From contig JAFGVP010000139.1 in the NCBI GenBank assembly GCA_016937945.1, positions 1-33,659 on the forward strand: a stretch of 33,659 bases of DNA, in the 5' to 3' direction. Position numbers and translations under genes: made by a program. Shown here one piece after another: positions 27,961 to 33,659 of the stretch. The DNA is from Pontiellaceae bacterium (GTDB taxonomy: Bacteria; Verrucomicrobiota; Kiritimatiellia; Kiritimatiellales; Pontiellaceae). Within the stretch, counting starts at the first letter, position 1. Every line of letters starts with the position of its first letter. The notes below the pieces were generated by a model. It had not been told where the DNA came from. It ran no database searches and was given only the letters and a program-made list of their open reading frames with translations.

Positions 27961-28761
27961 TCAGTGTTTCTGCGGATGATCCGGATGAAGATCGCCGGAG
28001 GCGACATTTGCTTGGTTCCACTGAGCGGCAAGGAGTGTGCGGGAGTGGATGCCGGTGATGGCGAAGATCTGCTCAAGATGTTTGCTCACGGTACGCGGAG
28101 AAATGCCGAGGGTTGCTGCAACCTCGCGATTCGACATTCCCGAGGCTACTCGTTCGGCTATCTGCCGTTGGCGGATGGACAAGGACGTAAATGGCGATGG
28201 AATCGGTGTGCTGGCGTTTATTGCGTTTTGAAGCTGTTCTTCCAGTTGCCGGAGTCGTTGCCGGTTTCGCCAGGCAATGTTGATGTGGGGGTGTACAAGG
28301 CTTGCGATGAACTGCTCTTTTTCGCTGAACGGCGTATCGCGACAAAAGACCACGCCCGTTGTCTCGTCATCGCATCGGAGACTCATCCAAAGCTGGTCTT
28401 CAACGGAAAAATCTTTCATGGATTCATTGTAGAGCCCGGTTCGCCTGAAGTCGGCGCGATTCATCTGGGTTAAAATAGTCCCTAGTTGCGGCCCCTGTGG
28501 TGCAGCCGCCTGCTTCATGGCGGGATGTTCGTGCATGAAGGGGGTCGCAAGCTGTAAAAGATCCGGCGGCAACGTTTCGGTTACCATTTCGAGCAGCTCG
28601 AACGTCTTGAGTGATACACGATCGATGGTCAGATGGACACAGGGTAGCAAACCTGATAATACGACGTATAGATGGTTGGAGAATGGTTCGTTTGGATGGA
28701 TGCAATGGATGCGTTCGCATACCCGCATAACGCGCTTCAGTTCATGGTCGTTCAAATTCAT
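27961..28761 (-). CDS. LuxR-type HTH transcriptional regulator
   Basis: A 266-aa regulator with a C-terminal LuxR helix-turn-helix (SIRQRQIAERVASGMSNREV, then TLGISPRTVSKHLEQIF, about residues 195-240) and an N-terminal about 180-residue region of GAF-like pattern (FSVEDQLWMSLRCDDE, FCRDTPFSEKEQFIASLVHPH) that may sense a ligand; the ligand is unknown. It lacks a receiver Asp region, so it is not a two-component regulator. It ends 21 bases from the convergent copy-1 GANxGWI gene and is divergent from the copy-2 beta-helix gene, with a palindrome in the shared gap. Its place between two copies of the surface-protein cassette suggests it controls one or both. A Gln/Asn-rich C-terminal tail follows the HTH. 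Confidence 0.9.
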   Translation of the reverse strand: MNLNDHELKRVMRVCERIHCIHPNEPFSNHLYVVLSGLLPCVHLTIDRVSLKTFELLEMVTETLPPDLLQLATPFMHEHPAMKQAAAPQGPQLGTILTQMNRADFRRTGLYNESMKDFSVEDQLWMSLRCDDETTGVVFCRDTPFSEKEQFIASLVHPHINIAWRNRQRLRQLEEQLQNAINASTPIPSPFTSLSIRQRQIAERVASGMSNREVAATLGISPRTVSKHLEQIFAITGIHSRTLLAAQWNQANVASGDLHPDHPQKH

Positions 28762-28779
28762 CGCAGGGATTCTCTGGCT

Positions 28780-28800
28780 ACGTCATTTGACGTATTGACG
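28780..28800. promoter_or_regulatory. Palindromic operator candidate between LuxR-type gene and cassette copy 2
   Basis: ACGTCA-TT-TGACGT (28780-28793) is a perfect inverted repeat, and the right half-site recurs at once as TTGACG (28795-28800), giving three TGACG half-sites in 21 bases. It lies 19 bases upstream of the LuxR-type gene start and 58 bases upstream of the beta-helix start, where an autoregulatory operator would be expected. An AT-rich stretch (TATCCTATATTTTTTT) follows toward the beta-helix gene, but no -35/-10 pair with ideal spacing could be picked. Which protein binds is inference. Confidence 0.45.
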
Positions 28801-28857
28801 CACAACATATCCTATATTTTTTTAGTAAGACAAATCATGAAACATAAAAAGGAACTT

Positions 28858-30126
28858 ATGAAAATCGGAACACTATTTTGTCTGTTGCTACTCACTGTAG
28901 GCGTTGTCCATGGGCAAGGCCCGCTCTATCCCTCCGCCGCGCCGGCTCCCACCATGAAATCGCTCGAGCAGCTTGATGCAGCAATCGTCGGCACAAGCAA
29001 TGCCGTGGAAGCGGTGCATGCTTCGGTAGGGCTGATTGATGGAAAAATCGCGGGGGTGAGCAACGCGATCGAGCAGGTCGAGGCGCGGATTGATCTGGCG
29101 ACGGTGGTGGGCAATGAGTATTTTCACCACGTGATCAACCAGTCTGGATCCTATTATTTGAGCGGTAATCTGGCCGTGACGAAGGCGAATGGAATTTTGA
29201 TTTCGGCACCTAACGTCACGTTGGATCTGAATGGGTTCACCGTTTCACGCAGCTCGGGCACTGGTGGTTATGGGATTTATGTTTCTGATGCAGGGGATCA
29301 GGCTACCGTGCGCAATGGATTTATTTCCGAGTTTGCGTATGGGGTTTATTCGCTAAGTCAAGGTGGCGTTTATCTGCATCAGTTAACGGTTTCGCAATGT
29401 AGTTGGTATGGGATTTGTGTGATGGGTGCTGGAGCACGGATCGTCGATTGCATGGCAACAGCGAATGCGAATACAGGAATAGTTACCGGAGATAAATCAA
29501 TCCTGAGTGGTTGTGTCGCTTTGTCCAATCTGAGCGGTGCTGGAATTTCGACCGGAGCCGGAGCAAGCCTAAGTGGATGTGTTGCTTCGAACAATCGGGG
29601 TATCCATGGCATATCCGCAGGGGCAGGATCGACCTTGAGCGGGTGTTCGGCTATCAGCAACGAAGGTGTCGATTCTTTCAGTTGTGGCATATATGCACAG
29701 TCTGGTTCAGTGATCGGATGCACGGCTGACAGGAACAGCAACACCAACTCTCCCTGCACCTCCTCTCAAGGCGTCGGAATCTATGCGGGCTATGGTCTGG
29801 TGAAGGATTGCAAAGCAATTGGGAATCAAGGAGATGGTATCCGAGTGTACTATCAATCGCTGGTGACTGGAAATGTGTGTTTATCGAACGGGAAAGATGA
29901 TGGAGACGGAGCAGGGATTTATGTGATTGGTTCTGATAACCGGATTGAAAACAATAACGTTACGGGTAATAGGCGAGGGATTGATGTGGTTCAATCTAGA
30001 AATCTTATCGTGCGCAATTCCGCTTCTGGAAACATGACCAACTATGATATTACGTCTGGGGCTAAAGTGGGCACCATCCAAAACACTCCGGTTGGAGCTG
30101 GGGCGTGGGACAACTTTGAATTTTAG
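28858..30126 (+). CDS. Secreted right-handed beta-helix protein (cassette copy 2)
   Basis: Paralogue of 25817-27085. The frame is open from 28672, but the ATG at 28858 is chosen: AAGGA lies 4 bases before it, a signal peptide follows directly (KIGTLFCLLLLTVGVVHGQG), and the product is then 422 aa, exactly the length of copy 1. An ATG at 28837 is a less likely alternative. Same architecture: PSAAPAPTMKSLEQLDAAI motif, coiled-coil-like segment, SGSYYLSGNL and VTLDLNGFTVSR cap, then beta-helix coils with LSGCxAxSN repeats. Compared with copy 1 it has a visibly higher AT content. No enzyme active site was recognised. Divergent from the LuxR-type gene; eleven bases before the GANxGWI partner. Confidence 0.86.
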   Translation: MKIGTLFCLLLLTVGVVHGQGPLYPSAAPAPTMKSLEQLDAAIVGTSNAVEAVHASVGLIDGKIAGVSNAIEQVEARIDLATVVGNEYFHHVINQSGSYYLSGNLAVTKANGILISAPNVTLDLNGFTVSRSSGTGGYGIYVSDAGDQATVRNGFISEFAYGVYSLSQGGVYLHQLTVSQCSWYGICVMGAGARIVDCMATANANTGIVTGDKSILSGCVALSNLSGAGISTGAGASLSGCVASNNRGIHGISAGAGSTLSGCSAISNEGVDSFSCGIYAQSGSVIGCTADRNSNTNSPCTSSQGVGIYAGYGLVKDCKAIGNQGDGIRVYYQSLVTGNVCLSNGKDDGDGAGIYVIGSDNRIENNNVTGNRRGIDVVQSRNLIVRNSASGNMTNYDITSGAKVGTIQNTPVGAGAWDNFEF

Positions 30127-30137
30127 GATGGTGCTCA

Positions 30138-31001
30138 ATGAGAATAACTCTTTCTCTACTTTCAGTCTGTTTCGCATCTGTGCTTTTTGCCGACAGCACC
30201 ATCGACCCGGCGAACAAGAATGCGTACGGCGCGAACATTGGCTGGGTGGATGCGCGGGCGGATGGAACGAACGGGATGGTGGTGGGCGAGTTTTACTGTT
30301 CGGGCTACCTCTATTCCGCCAACGTCGGTTGGATTCATGTCGGCGATGGCAGTCCGATGAACGGGAAATTTTATGCCCAGAACTATTCCGCCGATTACGG
30401 CATCAACCACGACGGGCTCGGTAATCTGACGGGCTTCGCCTATGGCGCCAACATTGGCTGGATCAATTTTGAGCAGGAATTAGGCAAGCCGCAGGTAAAC
30501 CTGAAAACCGGTGAACTTTCCGGTTTTGTCTGGAGCCCGAACGTCGGATGGATTGCGCTCGATACGTTGCAGGCGCACGTCCGCACGGAAACGCTGAACA
30601 AAGGTCGCGACAACGATTCGGACGGAATTCCCGATGCATGGGAATATCGCTATGCCCCATTTGGGCGCGATGCGCTGAACGTTCTTTCGGCCGAAGCCGA
30701 TCGGGATGGCGACGGCGTTTCGGACTTCGATGAATATCTGGCCGATACCGATCCAACGGATGCCAACGATCTGCTGTTGATCACGGATCTTGCATTGAGC
30801 GATTTGGGCCAGCGCCTGACCTGGACCAGCAAGCCGACGCGCAAATATAACATTGAATATGCTGCGGTGCTGAATACCAACAGATGGACGGAACACCCCG
30901 CAACCTATCCAACCGGAACCACCGCCAGCCAGCTCATTAAAGGCGCCCCGACGCAGGATGCCCGCTTTTATCGCGTCAAGGTCGCGCCGCCGCTGAATTG
31001 A
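30138..31001 (+). CDS. Secreted GANxGWI-repeat protein with calcium-binding-type motif (copy 2)
   Basis: A 287-aa paralogue of 27094-27939. Signal peptide (RITLSLLSVCFASVLFA, cleavage near 18), four repeats (AYGANIGWVD, LYSANVGWIH, AYGANIGWIN, VWSPNVGWIA), a calcium-type segment (DNDSDGIPDAWEY and DRDGDGVSDFDEY) and a C-terminal domain ending FYRVKVAPPLN. The spacing of repeats and the GYLYSAN and NHDGLGNLTGF blocks line up with copy 1. AGGA lies upstream of the ATG. The last repeat has Pro in place of Ala. Followed after 38 bases by the LRR gene, probably in one transcript. Function unknown; surface or extracellular. Confidence 0.85.
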   Translation: MRITLSLLSVCFASVLFADSTIDPANKNAYGANIGWVDARADGTNGMVVGEFYCSGYLYSANVGWIHVGDGSPMNGKFYAQNYSADYGINHDGLGNLTGFAYGANIGWINFEQELGKPQVNLKTGELSGFVWSPNVGWIALDTLQAHVRTETLNKGRDNDSDGIPDAWEYRYAPFGRDALNVLSAEADRDGDGVSDFDEYLADTDPTDANDLLLITDLALSDLGQRLTWTSKPTRKYNIEYAAVLNTNRWTEHPATYPTGTTASQLIKGAPTQDARFYRVKVAPPLN

Positions 31002-31008
31002 TTTTCAT

Positions 31009-31025
31009 TGCTTAGAAACTAAGCA
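31009..31025 (+). other. Intergenic hairpin ahead of LRR gene
   Basis: TGCTTAG-AAA-CTAAGCA is a perfect 7-base-pair stem with a 3-base loop, in the 38-base gap between copy-2 GANxGWI gene and the LRR gene, just upstream of the AAAAAGGA ribosome site. No T-run follows, so it is not a typical terminator. It could tune expression of the LRR gene by stabilising or processing the transcript; that is inference. Confidence 0.4.
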
Positions 31026-31039
31026 TCAAAAAGGAACCC

Positions 31040-33559
31040 ATGAACGTAAGAAAAAAACTGTTGATTGCCCTGTCTGCCCTTGTGCCGTTTGTCTCATTCG
31101 CTTTAACGCACGGCGATTTTGAATATGACGTTGTCGGAAGTGAAGTTAAGATCACCAAATACAGCGGCACCAACACGGTCGTGACGGTGCCGGGAGAAAT
31201 CGACGGTAAGCCCGTGTTGGAGATTGGCTATCAGGCCTTCAGTCAGAACCGCACCGTTACGCAGGTTGTGTTGCCTGCGGCGCTCCGGCGCGTCGGCAGA
31301 TACGCTTTCTTTGGGTGTTCCGCGCTGGAGTCGGTTCCGCTTCCATCGGCGCTCCAGTCGATCGGCGAATATGCATTCCGCGACTGCACCCGCATCGGTC
31401 GCGTTACGATTCCCGACAGTGTCACGAGTCTGGGCGATGAAGCCTTCAGCGCCTGTTCGAGCCTCACCAATCTCGTGATCGGTTCCGGGGTTACGGTGTT
31501 GAATCGCGACGTGTTTGCCCGAACCGGAGCCATGGAATTGACATTGCCGAACAACATCACCGAAATCGGTTCCTCTGCTTTCTGGCAGAGTGCAATTCGC
31601 GGGATCGACATCGGGGACGGCGTGACGATCATCCGTGCAGGATCATTCTCCGGCTGCTCGCAGCTGGAAACACTGCTTTTGGGCGATGCGCTGGAGACGA
31701 TCGAGGATTATGCTTTTTCTAACTGCACCAAGCTTGAAGAGGCTAACCTTCCCTTGTCGGTGGAAAGCATCTCGCGTAACGCCTTCAGCGGCTGTTCTGC
31801 ACTGGCAACCGTCACATGCCATAACGGCAGTCCCGACTTTTCTTGCGCGGACGGCGTCCTCTACGACAAGGAGCAATCCCGCATCATCATCTGTCCCGAA
31901 GGACGTTCCGGCTCCTACACTACGCCTGCCACGGTACACGACATTGCCGCCGAAACCTTCAAGTGGTGCGCCAAGCTCACCGATGTTACGCTTGATAACA
32001 GTATCACCAATATCGGCAGCTACGCCTTCAACGGATGCAGCAAGCTCGGATCGGTTGCCCTGCCTTCCTCGCTTGAAACCCTCGGCAAGTATGCTTTCTA
32101 CAACTGTACGGCGCTTACCAATGCCGTATTGCCTTCCGGTCTTGAGAGCATCGGCGAATATGCCTTTATCAACTGCTCCAAACTTCCGGCCATTTCCATT
32201 CCTGACTCTGTTCTTTCGGTCGGACCCGAGGCCTTCAGCGGCTGCTCCTCGGCCAACAGCCTGCAGATCAGCAGCAATCTCGGGTCAATCGAGCGCAACA
32301 CGTTTGCGCGGATCGGTGCTGCGGAGGTGGTTATTCCGAATAGCGTTACCAATATTGACGGTTCCGCCTTTTTCAACAGCGGGATCACGTCCGTCTGGAT
32401 CGGGTACAGCGTTCGCGGCATCGGTTCTGCAGCGTTTTCCTATTGCAGTAATCTGGATTCCGTCATGATCGGTCACTCCCGGGTGGAAACGATTTCTGAC
32501 TATGCCTTTCAAGGATGCGGCAATCTTCAGGCAATCGAACTTCCCGCCACGCTTTCCTCGATCACCCGGCTGGCGTTTTACAGCTGTGCGAACCTTCAGG
32601 CGATTACGCTCCGAGGCGAAAATCCTGCATACAGCGCCGCCGATGGCGTGCTCTACGACAAAGATCAAACCCGCATCTTCTGCTATCCGCTCGCGCGTCC
32701 CGGCCGCTACGACGCCCCATCCACGCTCCGACAGGTTGATGAGTATACCTTCCAGAGGAATACCTCGATTACCTCCGCCACATTCAGCGGCATTACCAAT
32801 ATTGCGCGCTATGCCTTCCAGAACTGCCGCAACCTGAAAAGCGTCGATCTGCCCGAAACCCTCACAACCATTGGCGAATACGCCTTCTACGGCACCGGTC
32901 TCGAATCGGTGGTCATTCCCGACAGCGTCACCGTGCTGGGAGCGCAGGTTTTCAGTTCAAGCTCGTTGCAGAGCGTGTTCATCGGCTCCGGCATCACCGT
33001 TCTTCCACGTAACCTCTTCAGCAGCTGCATTTATCTGGAAGATATTACTCTTCCTGACAACGTTCGCGATATCGGCGATTCCGCTTTCTGGGGTTGCAGC
33101 GGTCTGGAAAATATTACGATCGGCGCCGGCGTCACCAACATCGCGGCCAATGCCTTTTCGTATGCCGGCAACCTGAAAGGAATGTATTTCGAGGGAATGG
33201 TTCCGCCGGCCGCCTCCGACACCTTGCTGGCAAATTCTCCCTCCAGCACCGTCTATTGCCTCGATTTTTCGTACGGCTGGGAAGATGTTGCCTCCTATGG
33301 CGGCCGCCCCGTCGAGAAATGGTTCCGTCTGAACGGGATTGAGATTGCCGACGCCGTTCAAAGTCCAACCGGATTCAGCTTCCGCGTTTACGCCTCCGAC
33401 AATCATCCGCTGAATATAGAGATCTGTACCAATCTTGCCGAGGGTGTATGGATGCCTCTGCAAACCAGACAGCCCCGCTATGGTGCATTTGATTATACCG
33501 ATCTTCAGTCCAATTCGCGTCCCGGTTGCTTTTATCGGGTTTCCTGTGTTGAAAACTGA
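31040..33559 (+). CDS. BspA-like leucine-rich-repeat surface protein
   Basis: An 839-aa predicted secreted protein: signal peptide (KLLIALSALVPFVSFA, cleavage near 22), then about 30 LRR_5/BspA-type repeats of 22-24 residues (pattern L-xx-IG-x-YAF-xx-C-xx-L-xx-V-x-LP) to about residue 715, and a C-terminal beta domain (LNIEICTNLAEGVWMPL to FYRVSCVEN) like that of the GANxGWI proteins. Larger superrepeats are visible: IPDSV anchors at about 124, 387 and 626, and ADGVLYDK at 270 and 534. BspA-family proteins are known for adhesion to host proteins and other cells; here the role is open. AAAAAGGA precedes the ATG. Last gene of the cassette-2 run. Confidence 0.9.
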   Translation: MNVRKKLLIALSALVPFVSFALTHGDFEYDVVGSEVKITKYSGTNTVVTVPGEIDGKPVLEIGYQAFSQNRTVTQVVLPAALRRVGRYAFFGCSALESVPLPSALQSIGEYAFRDCTRIGRVTIPDSVTSLGDEAFSACSSLTNLVIGSGVTVLNRDVFARTGAMELTLPNNITEIGSSAFWQSAIRGIDIGDGVTIIRAGSFSGCSQLETLLLGDALETIEDYAFSNCTKLEEANLPLSVESISRNAFSGCSALATVTCHNGSPDFSCADGVLYDKEQSRIIICPEGRSGSYTTPATVHDIAAETFKWCAKLTDVTLDNSITNIGSYAFNGCSKLGSVALPSSLETLGKYAFYNCTALTNAVLPSGLESIGEYAFINCSKLPAISIPDSVLSVGPEAFSGCSSANSLQISSNLGSIERNTFARIGAAEVVIPNSVTNIDGSAFFNSGITSVWIGYSVRGIGSAAFSYCSNLDSVMIGHSRVETISDYAFQGCGNLQAIELPATLSSITRLAFYSCANLQAITLRGENPAYSAADGVLYDKDQTRIFCYPLARPGRYDAPSTLRQVDEYTFQRNTSITSATFSGITNIARYAFQNCRNLKSVDLPETLTTIGEYAFYGTGLESVVIPDSVTVLGAQVFSSSSLQSVFIGSGITVLPRNLFSSCIYLEDITLPDNVRDIGDSAFWGCSGLENITIGAGVTNIAANAFSYAGNLKGMYFEGMVPPAASDTLLANSPSSTVYCLDFSYGWEDVASYGGRPVEKWFRLNGIEIADAVQSPTGFSFRVYASDNHPLNIEICTNLAEGVWMPLQTRQPRYGAFDYTDLQSNSRPGCFYRVSCVEN

Positions 33560-33659
33560 TCCGGCGAACCTGCTCCGTAGCCTTACGAAATAGAACCATG
33601 CAGTCCCTCTTTCTTAGGAAATACTGCAGGGGGACTGGAGCCGGAGGCGGACAAGGGTG
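33560..33659. other. Window-end intergenic sequence
   Basis: No gene or RNA recognised in the final 100 bases. CAGTCCC (33601-33607) can pair with GGGACTG (33631-33637), a possible 7-base-pair stem with a long loop after the LRR gene, but no T-run follows on the plus strand, so a terminator is not claimed. Confidence 0.3.

Larger units (their letters stand above)
28858..31001 (+). repeat. Two-gene cassette, copy 2 (paralogous to 25817-27939)
   Basis: Second occurrence of the beta-helix plus GANxGWI-repeat gene pair, in the same orientation, with an 11-base gap between the genes (8 in copy 1). It differs from copy 1 in being preceded by the divergent regulator and followed by the LRR gene. 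Domain order is identical in both gene pairs, so the unit appears to duplicate as a pair, suggesting the two products work together. Confidence 0.8.

Noticed and set aside
28672..28857. Upstream extension of the copy-2 beta-helix gene
   Set aside because: It would overlap the start of the divergent LuxR-type gene and bury the signal peptide; the ATG at 28858 has the ribosome site and gives the same length as copy 1.
33601..33637. CAGTCCC/GGGACTG stem after the LRR gene as terminator
   Set aside because: Loop of over 20 bases and no T-run; kept only as a note on the window end.

Overview
The window looks like chromosome from a Gram-negative member of the PVC superphylum, most likely Kiritimatiellota or a related Verrucomicrobiota lineage. 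This rests on the secreted-protein styles at the right end: right-handed beta-helix proteins opening with a 'PP/S-x-AP-x-x-TMK-[TS]-L-[DE]-QLDAAI' type motif, proteins with repeated GANxGWI motifs ending in an '-FYRV-' tail, and a BspA-type leucine-rich-repeat protein. No rRNA or other marker gene is present, so the lineage is inference. No gap between genes exceeds 300 bases; the longest are about 120-140 bases.

Left edge (6-1964, +): a MacB-type ABC exporter (ATPase fused to FtsX-like permease), probably the last gene of an efflux operon entering from outside the window. It converges on the chemotaxis genes.

Chemotaxis block (1986-18521, all -): read in transcription order it encodes an HK-like protein lacking the phospho-acceptor His, CheD, a CheY, a soluble MCP-like protein with an acidic repeat tail, a STAS protein, a second CheY, CheA, a 930-aa MCP, CheW, a 625-aa MCP, a second CheW, CheR, CheB and a 628-aa MCP. 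This is a complete signalling and adaptation set (array core CheA/CheW, methylation CheR/CheB, deamidation CheD, two output receivers) with three transmembrane receptors of quite different sensor architecture. No CheZ, CheC or CheX phosphatase and no flagellar or pilus gene is seen. The order soluble receptor - STAS - CheY - CheA recalls the Sinorhizobium/Caulobacter operons (icpA-cheS-cheY1-cheA). A sigma-54-like promoter sits in the only sizeable gap, ahead of the first cheY.

Middle (18579-21764, -): an alpha/beta hydrolase (monoacylglycerol-lipase type) downstream of hemH and hemY, the last two steps of protohaem synthesis, with start/stop overlap. Then 21.8-23.84 kb holds two overlapping RlaP-type nucleotidyltransferases of different base composition, flanked by a short tandem 8-mer repeat: a likely acquired segment. 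A cobalamin-binding-type radical SAM protein lies upstream of them on the same strand.

Right end (25817-33559): a surface/secreted-protein locus. A two-gene cassette (422-aa beta-helix protein + about 280-aa GANxGWI-repeat protein) occurs twice in tandem, separated by a divergently read LuxR-type regulator; the second copy is followed by an 839-aa BspA-like LRR protein. A palindrome lies between the regulator and the second cassette. This duplicated, regulator-centred locus and the unusual chemotaxis components are the most interesting parts of the window.
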